From Hymenobacter tibetensis (GTDB lineage: Bacteria; Bacteroidota; Bacteroidia; Cytophagales; Hymenobacteraceae), in contig NZ_CP094669.1 in assembly GCF_022827545.1 (NCBI RefSeq), forward strand, positions 3,252,001 through 3,316,000: 64,000 nucleotides of DNA, written 5' to 3'. The notes under the pieces were generated by a model. That model ran no database searches. It saw only the letters and a list, made by a program, of their open reading frames with translations, and was not told the DNA's origin. Made by a program: the position numbers and the translations under genes. Below are positions 1 to 8,853 of this stretch, piece after piece (positions within the stretch are counted from its first letter, which is position 1; each line of letters opens with the position of its first letter).

Positions 1-203
1 TTCTTCACGTCCACTTGCTGCAACAAGGCCAAGCCGTAGGCAGCGGTTTTGCCGGAGCCGGTAGGCGCTTGGCCTGCTACATCCTGCCCATCGAGCGTGA
101 GCGGCAATACCTGCTCCTGCACGGGCGTGGGCGTGATAAACTGGAGTTCTTCCAGAGCTTGCAGAAGGGAGGGCGCGAGGCCAAGGTCAGCGAAAGAGGG
201 CAT
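1..203 (-). CDS. DEAD-box RNA helicase, N-terminal part (cut by window edge)
   Basis: The first 67 residues are visible, read right to left; the rest lies outside the window. They begin MPSFADLGL and carry the Q-motif region (FITPTPVQEQVLP) followed by Walker A motif I (APTGSGKT). That order and spacing are those of DEAD-box ATP-dependent RNA helicases, which remodel RNA in ribosome assembly, decay or cold adaptation. The ATG at 203 follows a TACCTTTG promoter element about 20 bases upstream. The subtype (RhlE, DeaD or other) cannot be told from the N-terminus, and the DEAD motif itself is not in view. Confidence 0.88.
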   Translation of the reverse strand, partial: MPSFADLGLAPSLLQALEELQFITPTPVQEQVLPLTLDGQDVAGQAPTGSGKTAAYGLALLQQVDVK

Positions 204-222
204 GAGGCAAGGGATTAGCCCG

Positions 223-230
223 CAAAGGTA
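223..230 (-). promoter_or_regulatory. Candidate -7 element of the helicase gene
   Basis: On the minus strand this reads TACCTTTG, a full match to the Bacteroidota -7 consensus TAnnTTTG, 19 bases upstream of the helicase ATG. No clear -33 TTG lies at the usual 19-21 base spacing, so the call rests on the -7 element and position. Confidence 0.5.
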
Positions 231-281
231 CGCAAAGCTCGCCCCTTAGCCTGCACTAGCCTCGCAAACCACTCTCGCAGC

Positions 282-794
282 CTACAGTTCTTTGTAATAA
301 TAGGCGGTGGCGTGCAAGGACCCGTCGGGGTTAGCGGCGTAGCGCGGAATCTCGCCCGCTTTCTGCCAGCCCAGATGGTGATACATAGCCGCAGCCGGCG
401 AGTCGGCAATGGTATCCAGCACCAGCAAGCTCCGGTTGTGCTGACGAGCAAATACTTCGACGGTGGCCAACAGTTGGGAAGCTATGCCCTTGCCACGTGC
501 TACTTGCAGTACTTGTAGTTTCTGCACTTCGGCGCGGTGTATCCCATTGGTTTTCAGCACAAGGGATAGCTGGATGGTGCCTACCACAGTTCCGTCTTCC
601 TCTTCGGCCACCCATAAAGCCAAGCCAGGCCCCAGCGAGGAAAAAACGCTGTCCCAGTACGCATCGGCCTCGGCGGGAGTGGTGTCAGCCAAGAACCCAA
701 CCGATGCTCCTCCTGCAATACTATCAAGCAACACCTCACGCAGGCTTGCCAGCAAATGCGCCTCACCGCTTTCCACTTTCCGAATAGTCGTCAT
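282..794 (-). CDS. GNAT-family N-acetyltransferase
   Basis: A 170-residue protein with the GNAT fold signature. The acetyl-CoA-binding motif A is seen as QVARGKGIASQLL near residues 97-109, after a beta-strand rich in V/I (VVGTIQLSL), and a C-terminal segment YHHLGWQKAGEIPRYA typical of motif B. It should transfer an acetyl group from acetyl-CoA to an amine; the substrate cannot be inferred. The length is normal for a single-domain GNAT. It is separated by about 50 bases from the downstream end of the THUMP methyltransferase and is read in the same direction, so co-transcription is possible. Confidence 0.85.
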   Translation of the reverse strand: MTTIRKVESGEAHLLASLREVLLDSIAGGASVGFLADTTPAEADAYWDSVFSSLGPGLALWVAEEEDGTVVGTIQLSLVLKTNGIHRAEVQKLQVLQVARGKGIASQLLATVEVFARQHNRSLLVLDTIADSPAAAMYHHLGWQKAGEIPRYAANPDGSLHATAYYYKEL

Positions 795-843
795 TACAGA
801 GTATGTTGAACGAACACCAACTCTAGAGTTCTTGGAAGGAGAG

Positions 844-2025
844 CTACGCCGATTTGGGGCGGCGGCTGCCTTGGTATAGCTCGTATTTCAACAAGCGGCA
901 ATCAATGGGGCCGTTGAAAAGTGGGATGCGGCGCGAAGCCTTCAGGCCCACGCGCTTGGCGGCCTCCAAGTTGCCCGTAAAAATGTAGGCGTCGTAGCCC
1001 TGGAAGCCGGTTTTGAGCGTGTCTCCAATGGCTTTGTAAAGGGCATCCATTTCGGTTTCCTCCCCAATTCGTTCGCCGTAAGGCGGGTTCATCACTACCA
1101 GGCCCGGCTCGCCTTTGGGAGCAGTGGCATCCTTCACGTCGCGCACGGAAAGGAGAACGAAGTCTTCGAGGCCCGCCGCCGACACGTTTTCGCGCGCCAA
1201 GTTGATGTACTCGGGCGAAATATCGGAGCCCACAATCTGCGCTTGGGGCTCTTCGAGGCGAGCTTGTTCGGCGTCGAGTCGCACCGAATCCCACAGGGCC
1301 TGGTCGAAGTCGGGCCAGTTCTCGAAGCTAAACTTGCCTTGGTGATAGAGGCCCGGGGCAATGCGTTGGGCAATGAGAGCCGCTTCAGTGAGGATGGTGC
1401 CCGAGCCGCACATGGGGTCAACCAACGTTTTGCGGCCGTCCCAATCAGCGAGGAGCAACAGCCCCGCGGCCAGAATTTCGTTGAGCGGGGCCACGTTGGT
1501 TTGCTGACGGTAGCCACGGCGGTGCAGCGAGTCGCCGCTGGCATCGAGGCTCAGCACTACCTCATTCTCGATCATGTGCAGGTGCAGCCGGATATCAGGA
1601 TTCTTGACGTCCACGCTGGGCCGCTCGCCGGTTCGGTTGCGAAACTGATCAACGATGGCATCCTTGGTAAGCTGGGCCACGAAAAGCGAGTGCTCCAGGT
1701 TGGACTTGTTGACTACGGCCGTAATGGCGAAAGTCTGGTTGGGTTGGATGTAGTCGGCCCAGTTAATGCGGCCAGTTTCGCGGTAAAGCGTTTTCTCATC
1801 GGGAGCATAGAAACCCGCAAAGGGACGCAGAATACGGATGGCCGTGCGGCACCACAGGTTGGCTTCGTAGCAGAGCTGCATGTCGCCGCTGAACTCCACG
1901 GCCCGCTGGCCCACCTTGTCGATGGTGGCACCGAGTTGGTGCAGTTCTTCGGCCAGCACCTCTTCCAGGCCAAACTGGGTGGTGGCAGTCATGTAGAACG
2001 GGGCGGAGCGGCGAGATTGGGCCAT
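844..2025 (-). CDS. THUMP-domain class I SAM-dependent RNA methyltransferase
   Basis: A 393-residue protein with an N-terminal THUMP RNA-binding region (about 50-155) and a C-terminal Rossmann methyltransferase. SAM motif I is DPMCGSGTILTEA and the catalytic motif is NPPYGERI, the NPPY signature of N-type base methylation. The layout matches the N-terminal module of RlmL/YcbY (23S rRNA m2G2445) and the YpsC group, so rRNA guanine modification is the likely role; the exact base is inference. It lacks the second methyltransferase domain of E. coli RlmL. The start MAQSRRSAPF sits just after a GGTGAGATG repeat fragment (see findings). Confidence 0.87.
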   Translation of the reverse strand: MAQSRRSAPFYMTATTQFGLEEVLAEELHQLGATIDKVGQRAVEFSGDMQLCYEANLWCRTAIRILRPFAGFYAPDEKTLYRETGRINWADYIQPNQTFAITAVVNKSNLEHSLFVAQLTKDAIVDQFRNRTGERPSVDVKNPDIRLHLHMIENEVVLSLDASGDSLHRRGYRQQTNVAPLNEILAAGLLLLADWDGRKTLVDPMCGSGTILTEAALIAQRIAPGLYHQGKFSFENWPDFDQALWDSVRLDAEQARLEEPQAQIVGSDISPEYINLARENVSAAGLEDFVLLSVRDVKDATAPKGEPGLVVMNPPYGERIGEETEMDALYKAIGDTLKTGFQGYDAYIFTGNLEAAKRVGLKASRRIPLFNGPIDCRLLKYELYQGSRRPKSA

Positions 2026-2289
2026 GCAGAGGAGTGGTGAGATGAAGCAGCAAAGGTCGGGAATGTTGGCGGGCTATGCATGGGTAACTTCTCTCGACCT
2101 GGCAGTTCCTCCTTATACCACCTGCGCTTATGGTTGTAATATTAAACGTATATTTTGTTGTCGTTGGAGGTTGCAGCAATCAAGCTACTGTTGATTGGAA
2201 TACCGCAACTAAGTAGCAGCACTACGAACGTTAGTAGTAAGCGCAACATTGATTACATAAAGGATATACAAACGAATAAATATATCATA

Positions 2290-2751
2290 ATGGGAAAAAT
2301 ATTAATTCTACTTATTTCACTAATTTTTTCAAATATCACTCTGTATTCACAGAATAAAACACTTAAAGGGAGAGTAATATCTGATCAATTTGACGCTTTG
2401 CCAAGAGTTTCAATTACAATTAATGACACAACCAAAGTTGGAGAAACAGACTTAAATGGTTGCTTTCAAATAGATATTCCTATTTCCGTAAATAAACTAT
2501 CATTTAGCACTGTTGGAACAGAGCTAGCATCCATAGAACTTACGGACAGATGCAATGAAATAGATATTGCAATGATGTTAAGTTGCACCTGTGATTTTAT
2601 GACTCCCAAGAAGGTAGACAAATATCGAATGAAAAAATTTAACAAACTACCAGAACTTCATAAAGAAGGGTTTAAGAAAGGTATATTTAAAACAGAATAT
2701 GCTTGCTACACTAGATACTTCAAACCTAATTTGTATAAAAATAAAAATTAA
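2290..2751 (+). CDS. Small secreted protein with CarboxypepD-regulatory-like fold
   Basis: A 153-residue protein starting MGKILILLISLIF. It has a hydrophobic signal peptide ending near LYSQ, then KTLKGRVISDQFDALPRVSI and a GETDLNGCFQIDIP strand pair typical of the carboxypeptidase regulatory-like beta-sandwich found at the N-termini of Bacteroidota TonB receptors. Here the domain stands alone with a basic C-terminal tail (KKVDKYRMKKF). An upstream in-frame ATG at 2155 would precede the signal peptide and is unlikely. The gene is very AT-rich and uses many AAA/ATA codons, unlike its GC-rich neighbours, so it is probably a recent acquisition. Function unknown. Confidence 0.68.
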   Translation: MGKILILLISLIFSNITLYSQNKTLKGRVISDQFDALPRVSITINDTTKVGETDLNGCFQIDIPISVNKLSFSTVGTELASIELTDRCNEIDIAMMLSCTCDFMTPKKVDKYRMKKFNKLPELHKEGFKKGIFKTEYACYTRYFKPNLYKNKN

Positions 2752-2996
2752 CATGTAATTGATCGTTTACTTTTAGTAGAATAAGGCACAAGGACATAAG
2801 GAATAGAAATTACATTTACTCTCTCATATTAATTACACAATTGAATCAAAGCCAACGTTTTTTGAGTACCAATACTGATAGCATTGCCTAAGCGGGGAGC
2901 TATCGAGCTACCAACTCCGGCTGCATGAACACGTATGGGCGTCAACAGCAGGCCGCATTCCAGCGGCGCTGCCGTACGGCTCTTTTCCTTTCTGCT

Positions 2997-4022
2997 ATGG
3001 CTCGTGGTTCCTTTCTCTTTGACCCCAACAAAAGCTCGCTGTTCTACTTGCTGCTTTTCCTAAGCTTACTGATCCTTGGGCTAACTGCCTCGGAGGCCAT
3101 GAGCGGGCACTACTCCATCATTGGCAGTGTAGCTTCATTTCTGGGGCTGTTCGTAGCTTTTCAGAGCTGGAAGGCCGCTGATGATGCTTCGCGCAATGCC
3201 GATGAAGCCTTGCATCAAATGAACCAGCTGGCCCAAGAAACCCGCCAACTGGTGGAAAGAAGCAACACTGTAGAAGAACAAATCAAAAGCGCCGTCACGA
3301 CCATCAGTGACGCTACGCGAGAACTCTACAAGGGCTTCCAGCCCATTATGCAAGAGGTGCGCAAGTTTCTGGCTGAATCGGAAAACAGCGAATACCTAGC
3401 CATCATGACGGATTCGGCAGCCATTGGCACGTTCTACGTCCGCCACCACCGCCCGCCCCTCAACCAGCGGGAACTAAGCAGCCTCACCAACCAGATTCAC
3501 GATTTGCTGCTAGAGCGTGCCCGCGACGCCCGCGAGTTTTACATGGCCACGCTGGCGGCCGACGAATCGCCCGAGGCCTTTCCGCCTACGCAAGACCAGA
3601 ACGGGCTGTTCCATCACTACGTGCAGGGCGTGTGGCAGCAGTTTCACCCAGAGGCCCCTATCTCGGCGGAAACCTGGGACGAACACCGGGCACGGCACTT
3701 GGCTACGCTGCACCAACTGCAAGAAACCTTTGCCAGCCTCTCCGAGCACCGCGAACAAAAAGCCGCTGGCCTGCCATTGCACCGCACGCTGCCCGTGCTA
3801 CCCCTGCAACTCTTCATTCGCTTCAATGCCGAAAGCCATGAGCCGTTCAGGGCGCTGGTTGTGTTCCTGGGCCAATACAACCTCGACCGGGTAGCCGATG
3901 CCCGAGCTCTCCAAACCACCGACCCTGAGTTAGTTCGCACCTTTATCAGCATGTTCGAGAGCCTCACCAGCCTCGACGATACGCCCGCCTATCAGGCATT
4001 GCGCAAGCAGTTCCCCTTGTAA
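2997..4022 (+). CDS. Membrane-anchored coiled-coil protein of unknown function
   Basis: I do not recognise the family. From the ATG at 2997 the product is 341 residues; an in-frame ATG at 2925 adds 24 residues. Two hydrophobic segments (LFYLLLFLSLLILGL and IGSVASFLGLFVAF) are followed by a long heptad-rich helix (NADEALHQMNQLAQETRQLVE...) and then a soluble helical domain with LPVLPLQLFIRF and ALVVFLGQYNL near the C-terminus. The topology suggests a short hairpin in the membrane with a large cytoplasmic sensor or effector domain. It lies between two AT-rich accessory genes, but its own GC content is like that of the core genome. Such layouts occur in stress and defence proteins, but nothing here proves that. 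Confidence 0.7.
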   Translation: MARGSFLFDPNKSSLFYLLLFLSLLILGLTASEAMSGHYSIIGSVASFLGLFVAFQSWKAADDASRNADEALHQMNQLAQETRQLVERSNTVEEQIKSAVTTISDATRELYKGFQPIMQEVRKFLAESENSEYLAIMTDSAAIGTFYVRHHRPPLNQRELSSLTNQIHDLLLERARDAREFYMATLAADESPEAFPPTQDQNGLFHHYVQGVWQQFHPEAPISAETWDEHRARHLATLHQLQETFASLSEHREQKAAGLPLHRTLPVLPLQLFIRFNAESHEPFRALVVFLGQYNLDRVADARALQTTDPELVRTFISMFESLTSLDDTPAYQALRKQFPL

Positions 4023-4361
4023 AACACAAGGCCACAGCAAGCAGATTATTTTTTACATGATTATACCTCGTCCATAGTACATAAATTTGCTTCTATCGTT
4101 CTTTCCCAATCAGATACAAGTAGGTAGCAAGAAGCGGGTAAGGAGATTGAAGCAGTATGCACAGGCACTCATAATCCGCTTCCTTAAATAGCAACAACAA
4201 AAATTACACGACTTATTTGCCTGCTGTAGACTATTCACGCGCTTATTATTTCTGCAACAAGTATTCGCTATGCAGTAGCGTCTGTTTATTTTATTATTCA
4301 ACTAAATTACGATAGGAACATTACTGATTTCCTGCTTTAGTAGCATTTGCATTAAAAATTT
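4023..4361. other. AT-rich intergenic stretch
   Basis: About 340 bases with markedly lower GC than the surroundings. A 63-codon minus-strand reading frame (4110-4301) is rich in Asn/Cys/Lys, has no recognisable domain and is not called. No strong terminator hairpin or TAnnTTTG element was found; a TAGCATTTG sequence about 20 bases before the acyltransferase is one base off in spacing. Confidence 0.5.
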
Positions 4362-5393
4362 ATGCTGAAACCACAACCACTTGGCACTAGCGGTCAGCTT
4401 GACAGCTTACTACTCTTGCGTGGAATTGCTGTTATACTGGTCTGCCTATGCCATTTCGGGGACAACTTGTCTGAAGGCCACGCGTTTGCCGAGCTTTTTT
4501 ATATATTCTATCAATATGGCAAATACGGGGTGCATGTATTTTTCGTGATTTCGGGATTTATTATTCCCTATAGCCTTTATAAAAGCAACTATACTATAAG
4601 TAGCTTACCTACTTTTCTGGCTAAGCGAATTTTAAGGTTACATCCTCCTTATTTGGCGGCTCTGTTTCTAACCTTAGTTATCATGTTCCTCTCCTACAAA
4701 GTCAGAGGGCTAGAATTTCCAGAAAGCTTTTCCTCGATTGCAAAGAGCGTAGTGTATTTACATATTCCGCCCGATAACCCTGTATTCTGGACACTGCTCG
4801 TTGAAGCTCAATACTATTTATTTATTGGGTGTTTTTATGTGCTTCTCGTACACTATCAGAAGCTATGTATCTACGCAGTAATGCCTCTCCTATTAGTCAT
4901 AAGCTATCTTTTCACGTCAGAAGACCAATCACTTGTACGGTACATTGTATTTTTTCTAATTGGGAATGTATGCTTCCTATTGTATGCCAAAAACGATTAT
5001 TTCTTTTTAAACCTGCTAAGCATAGGGTACTTGCTGGTGTTCACGGCATTGTTTTACGAAACCGCCGAATTCCTTTTCACATCTTTTACGTTACTTTTTA
5101 TCCTGGCTTTCCGACAGCCTATTTCTAAATTATTGCTGTTTCCTGGGCAAATTTCATACTCTATCTATCTTATTCATTTTCCTATTGGCATGAAGCTCAT
5201 CAATCTTACCAAGAATAAGATAGATCCGTCCTATAGTTGGTTGTTGCTTGTTGTTGCATTAGTAGTCTCACTAGTAACCTCTTATATATTCTACATACTT
5301 TTTGAGAAGTATTCAGAAAGAGCATCAAAAAAAATCAGATACAAGCCGGTTTCACGGAGTTACCAAAGCATACAGAAAGAACCTACTATATAA
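4362..5393 (+). CDS. Membrane acyltransferase, OafA/acyltransferase-3 family
   Basis: A 343-residue polytopic protein with about ten membrane segments. The N-terminus carries the acyltransferase-3 signature: LLLRGIAVILVCLCHFGD, with the H of the motif, then a second motif region HVFFVISGFIIPYSLYK and FLAKRILRLHPPY. This family moves acyl groups (often acetyl) onto sugars of O-antigen, exopolysaccharide or other surface glycans. The substrate is unknown, and no glycan cluster lies next to it. The gene is distinctly AT-rich, suggesting horizontal acquisition. The C-terminal tail after the last helix is basic and cytoplasmic. Confidence 0.85.
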   Translation: MLKPQPLGTSGQLDSLLLLRGIAVILVCLCHFGDNLSEGHAFAELFYIFYQYGKYGVHVFFVISGFIIPYSLYKSNYTISSLPTFLAKRILRLHPPYLAALFLTLVIMFLSYKVRGLEFPESFSSIAKSVVYLHIPPDNPVFWTLLVEAQYYLFIGCFYVLLVHYQKLCIYAVMPLLLVISYLFTSEDQSLVRYIVFFLIGNVCFLLYAKNDYFFLNLLSIGYLLVFTALFYETAEFLFTSFTLLFILAFRQPISKLLLFPGQISYSIYLIHFPIGMKLINLTKNKIDPSYSWLLLVVALVVSLVTSYIFYILFEKYSERASKKIRYKPVSRSYQSIQKEPTI

Positions 5394-5758
5394 GCACGCA
5401 ATAACTCTACGCACTTATTTGTCTTTGCATACAGCCGTGTGCAAACACGCGTAGCAAGCTTTATTTATTGAAATATTTTTGATGAAATATTACTGTTAAA
5501 CACTATGTTTCTGTACTGCCTGATATATATATATGTATACGATACAGAACGGTGTCATTACCTGTTGATAAGGCCTCAATCATATCAGCACAATACTGAT
5601 TAGCGGGTCTCTTGCCTTTTTCATGGACGTTGTATAGTCTACTTCTGGGTTTAGCTAGAGGCACGGCAACTTGGCAGTACCGTTCCTTTTCGCCAGGATT
5701 CCATCTATTTGCTGCTGGCCACAAGCCAGCTTTTCTTTTTCCTGCCTATTTTGCCGGT
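5394..5758. other. Intergenic region before the sugar permease
   Basis: About 365 bases, AT-rich in the left half with a TATATATATATG run near 5523-5534, becoming GC-typical to the right. An in-frame ATG at 5612 could extend the permease by 49 residues, but that extension lacks the family's conserved start. No gene or clear promoter was identified. Confidence 0.45.
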
Positions 5759-7162
5759 ATGGCAACTCCTCTCACTACTTCTCCTCCCCCCACTTCCACC
5801 GCTACGGCGCGTAGTTATGTGCTACCCATGGTGGCCATGACTTCGCTGTTCTTCCTATTCGGAGCCGTCACCAATTTCAATGACGTGCTGATGCCTTACT
5901 TGAAGGACCTCTGCCAGCTCACTGATTTGCAGTCATCGTTGGTACAAGGCGCGTTTTTTGGGGCGTATTTCCTGATGTCGCTGCCGGCTGGGTACGTGTT
6001 GCGGAGGCTAGGTTACCAGCGCGGTATTGTACTGGGGTTGCTGGTGATGGGTGGCGGAGCACTGCTGTTTATTCCGGCGGCTAATTCGCGGACCTTTGGG
6101 CTGTTTCTAGCGGCGTTGGGCGTGCTCGGCGCTGGTATCACGCTGCTGCAAGTGGCGGCCAATCCGTACGTATCGGTGCTGGGTTCGGCACAGCGGGCGG
6201 CCAGTCGGGTCAGTATTGTGGGGGTAGCCAACGGCTTGGGAGGCACCATTTCACCCCTGATTGGGGGCATGATCCTGTTCGGAGGCTCAGTTGCGCTGAA
6301 AGCCCAGCTGGCGGCGTTGCCCCTGCAAGAACGCTTGTCCCGAGAAGCTACGCTAGTAAAGCCTCTGTATCTGGGGCTGGCCGTGTTTCTGGCTGTGCTG
6401 TCCGGGGTATTTTTTCTGCTGAAACTTCCTGAAATCGAAAGCCTCCCCGCTGAGGAGGAAGCTGATACGGCTACGCTGGCTGCAACCACTGGCCGAAGCT
6501 CTGCCCTGGATTTCCCGCATCTGCTGCTCGGCATTGGCGCTATTTTCGTGTACGTGGGCGTAGAAGTGGGCTTAGGCTCTTTCCTGATTCGCTACGGAGA
6601 GTCGCAGGGCATAACCCAACTCAGCAACTTCACGCAGACGTTGGTGCGTGGGCTGAACGTGGCGACCAACTTTATTGCGGTGCTGGTGGGTCAGTCGCCG
6701 GCCCCCATTGATACTTCCGCGGGCTTCACAAAAGCCGTAGGGGCCGTGATGGTGGCTTCCTACTGGTTTGGGGTGATGGTAGGCCGCATCATCGGCATTC
6801 CACTGCTCCAGCGCTTCAACGACCGGCGGATGCTGGTGGGGGTGTGCGCGGCGGGGGTAATCTTGGTACTGGCGTCTATTCTTTCCACCGGCGAAACGGC
6901 GCTGTGGCTTATCGTGCTCTGCGGCTTGTGCAACGCCATCATGTGGCCTGTGGTTTTTCCGCTGGCTATCAAAGGGTTGGGACCTTTCACCAAGCAAGGT
7001 TCATCGTACCTGATTATGGCTATTGTAGGCGGCGCGGTAGTGCCGCCGCTCATGGGCTGGATTTCCACCAACGGCGGCGGGCTCCGGCTAGCCTTTGTGT
7101 TGCCGGCACTGTGCTACGCTTACTTGCTGCACTACGCACTGCGCGGTTACCGAGTGCGGTAG
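5759..7162 (+). CDS. MFS sugar permease, FucP/GluP-like
   Basis: From the ATG at 5759 the product is 467 residues with 12 predicted membrane helices. It matches the sugar:proton symporter group that includes L-fucose permease and the glucose/galactose transporter. Visible features are SLFFLFGAVTNFNDVLMPYL in helix 1, FFGAYFLMSLPAGYVLRRLGY, LQVAANPYVSVLG (the family's AANPY motif) and GLCNAIMWPVVFPLAIKGL. The central cytoplasmic loop (about 235-255) is acidic. It probably imports a hexose or deoxyhexose with protons. It stands alone, with no sugar catabolic gene beside it, so the substrate is open. Confidence 0.87.
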   Translation: MATPLTTSPPPTSTATARSYVLPMVAMTSLFFLFGAVTNFNDVLMPYLKDLCQLTDLQSSLVQGAFFGAYFLMSLPAGYVLRRLGYQRGIVLGLLVMGGGALLFIPAANSRTFGLFLAALGVLGAGITLLQVAANPYVSVLGSAQRAASRVSIVGVANGLGGTISPLIGGMILFGGSVALKAQLAALPLQERLSREATLVKPLYLGLAVFLAVLSGVFFLLKLPEIESLPAEEEADTATLAATTGRSSALDFPHLLLGIGAIFVYVGVEVGLGSFLIRYGESQGITQLSNFTQTLVRGLNVATNFIAVLVGQSPAPIDTSAGFTKAVGAVMVASYWFGVMVGRIIGIPLLQRFNDRRMLVGVCAAGVILVLASILSTGETALWLIVLCGLCNAIMWPVVFPLAIKGLGPFTKQGSSYLIMAIVGGAVVPPLMGWISTNGGGLRLAFVLPALCYAYLLHYALRGYRVR

Positions 7163-7246
7163 CGTTCAGAAGGCTCCATGTTCCGGCAAGCACACATTAA
7201 TTGTCGAGTGGGCTAGAATCACCAACTACTTCAGCGGGCTTGCTGC

Positions 7247-7289
7247 GCAGAATGCCAGATCAGGAAGTTTCCTTGGTCTGGCATTCTGC
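7247..7289 (+). terminator. Hairpin downstream of the sugar permease
   Basis: Arms of 13 bases (7247-7259 GCAGAATGCCAGA, 7277-7289 its complement) enclose an inner AGGAA/TTCCT stem. It lies 85 bases after the permease stop. There is no good T-run after it, so it could be a weak terminator or an RNA-stabilising element. Confidence 0.45.
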
Positions 7290-7515
7290 TTGTTACACCT
7301 CAGAGCACGGTGCCAGTTTTTCTCTGGTGGCTTTGTCGCATCGGCTTTCACTAGGAGCTGCTCATGCTTCACCAAGCAAGCGGCCTGGTTTGGCGCACGT
7401 ACTTGCTAGGCTGCTTTGCAATGCGAGCAGCAACTTCACTTCGTAGCTGAACACCACTGCCCAGTGGCCTGAAACTCTAGCTCGATAGCACAGCCCTGCG
7501 TCACGGTAGCACGCC

Positions 7516-7523
7516 TATCTTTG
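7516..7523 (+). promoter_or_regulatory. murB -7 promoter element
   Basis: TATCTTTG, a full TAnnTTTG match, 25 bases before the murB ATG. The same element precedes both tRNA-Glu genes in this window. No strong -33 TTG is visible. Confidence 0.55.
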
Positions 7524-7548
7524 TACTCTTAGGCTTATTCCTTTTCGC

Positions 7549-8571
7549 ATGGCTGCTACTCTCGAACACAACGTTTCACTTCGTCCTTACAACACGTTCA
7601 ATTTGGAGGTGAAGGCCCGGCTGTTTGCCCGTTTCACTTCCACCGATGAGCTGCGGGACCTGCTGGCGCTGCCCGAAGTACAACACACCGAGCAACTGAT
7701 TCTGGGCGGCGGCTCCAACTTACTCTTTACCAAGGACTTCGAGGGCGTGGTGCTGAAAAATGAAATTCGCGGCCTGGAAATTATCAGCCAAGACGAAGAC
7801 ACGGCCCTGGTCCGGGCCGGCGCCGGCGAGTCGTGGCACGGACTGGTGCAGTACACCCTGGATCAGGAGTTGAGCGGCATCGAGAACCTGTCGTTGATTC
7901 CGGGTACGGTGGGGGCGGCACCCTTGCAGAACATCGGAGCGTATGGCGCGGAGTTGAAAGACACCTTCGAGGCGCTGGAAGCCCTGGAAAAAGCAACCGG
8001 TCAGTTGCGGACGTTTTCGGTGGAGGAATGTGGGTTTGGCTACCGGGAAAGCGTGTTTAAGGGTCCGTTGAAAGACAAGTTTATCGTGACGAGCGTGGTG
8101 CTACGCCTGCACCGCCGCGCCCAAACCAACATCAGCTACGGCGCCATCCAAACCACGCTGCAAGACCTTGGCATCACCGACGAACCTACGCCGCGCCACG
8201 TGAGTGAGGCCGTCGTGCACATTCGGCGGAGCAAGCTCCCCGACCCTGCCGAAATCGGCAATGCTGGTTCGTTCTTCAAAAACCCGGAACTCTCGCAGCA
8301 CAAATACGACGAGTTGAAAGCAAGATACCCCGACCTGCCCGGCTACCCCGTGCCCGGGGGCATGAAAGTACCCGCTGCCTGGCTGATCGAGCAATGCGGC
8401 TGGAAAGGGTTGCGCCGCGGCCCCCACGGCGTACACGACCGGCAGGCGCTGGTGCTCGTCAACCATGGTGGCGCCCAAGGCCAGGATATTCGGGATTTAG
8501 CCTACGAAATCATTGCCTCGGTGCGCGAGAAGTTCGGCGTAGAGCTGCATCCCGAAGTGAATATTATGTGA
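7549..8571 (+). CDS. murB: UDP-N-acetylenolpyruvoylglucosamine reductase MurB
   Basis: A 340-residue FAD enzyme that reduces UDP-GlcNAc-enolpyruvate to UDP-MurNAc with NADPH, the second committed step of peptidoglycan precursor synthesis in the cytoplasm. The FAD domain shows LILGGGSNLLF, IPGTVGAAPLQNIGAYGAEL and the FGYRESVFK segment. NAGSFFKNP carries the catalytic serine, and the C-terminal PEVNIM holds the conserved glutamate. The length matches type I MurB (E. coli, about 342 residues), including the extra loop before the C-terminal AAWLIEQCGWKG. Single gene with its own promoter element. Confidence 0.97.
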   Translation: MAATLEHNVSLRPYNTFNLEVKARLFARFTSTDELRDLLALPEVQHTEQLILGGGSNLLFTKDFEGVVLKNEIRGLEIISQDEDTALVRAGAGESWHGLVQYTLDQELSGIENLSLIPGTVGAAPLQNIGAYGAELKDTFEALEALEKATGQLRTFSVEECGFGYRESVFKGPLKDKFIVTSVVLRLHRRAQTNISYGAIQTTLQDLGITDEPTPRHVSEAVVHIRRSKLPDPAEIGNAGSFFKNPELSQHKYDELKARYPDLPGYPVPGGMKVPAAWLIEQCGWKGLRRGPHGVHDRQALVLVNHGGAQGQDIRDLAYEIIASVREKFGVELHPEVNIM

Positions 8572-8794
8572 TACCACAAGGCGTCGGCTGAAGACCAGAT
8601 GCCGAAACCACACCCCCCTAGCAAGAAGAACGTCCTGCCGTGCTTGTCAAGTCTCGCTGCTATTACCCTGTTTTTACGGCAGGGTGGATAGAAGAAAGGC
8701 TTCAACAACCACAGCAGGACGTTTGCTATGTAGGAGCTATAATCTTCCACTCAACCGTACGCTTTGACGAGGCAGTAGTATCACTAAAAAGGCG

Positions 8795-8802
8795 AATCTT
8801 TG
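8795..8802 (+). promoter_or_regulatory. Candidate -7 element of the PLD-like gene
   Basis: AATCTTTG, one mismatch from TAnnTTTG, about 52 bases before the chosen ATG at 8854. This supports the downstream start, because the ATG-less upstream frame would begin at the promoter itself. Confidence 0.35.
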
Positions 8803-8853
8803 TCTCTTTCTCTTATTGAACTTCCCACTGTTTTCCTCTCACCCATCGCCTAT

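Larger units (their letters stand above)
7163..7548. other. Intergenic region between permease and murB
   Basis: 386 bases. Overlapping small plus-strand frames (7095-7409, 7201-7446) have no domain features and are not called. The region holds a long imperfect hairpin at 7247-7289 and the murB promoter element at 7516-7523. Confidence 0.5.

Noticed and set aside
1243..2040. 265-codon plus-strand frame across the THUMP methyltransferase
   Set aside because: Antisense shadow; the minus-strand product has clear catalytic motifs.
4110..4301. 63-codon minus-strand frame in AT-rich DNA
   Set aside because: No domain, promoter or conserved pattern; AT-rich DNA gives few stops in this frame by chance.
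8634..8683. CCTGCCGT/ACGGCAGG stem after murB
   Set aside because: Only 8 bp with a 34-base loop, too weak for a terminator call.
8502..8750. 82-codon minus-strand frame across the murB end
   Set aside because: Overlaps the end of murB and has no coding character.
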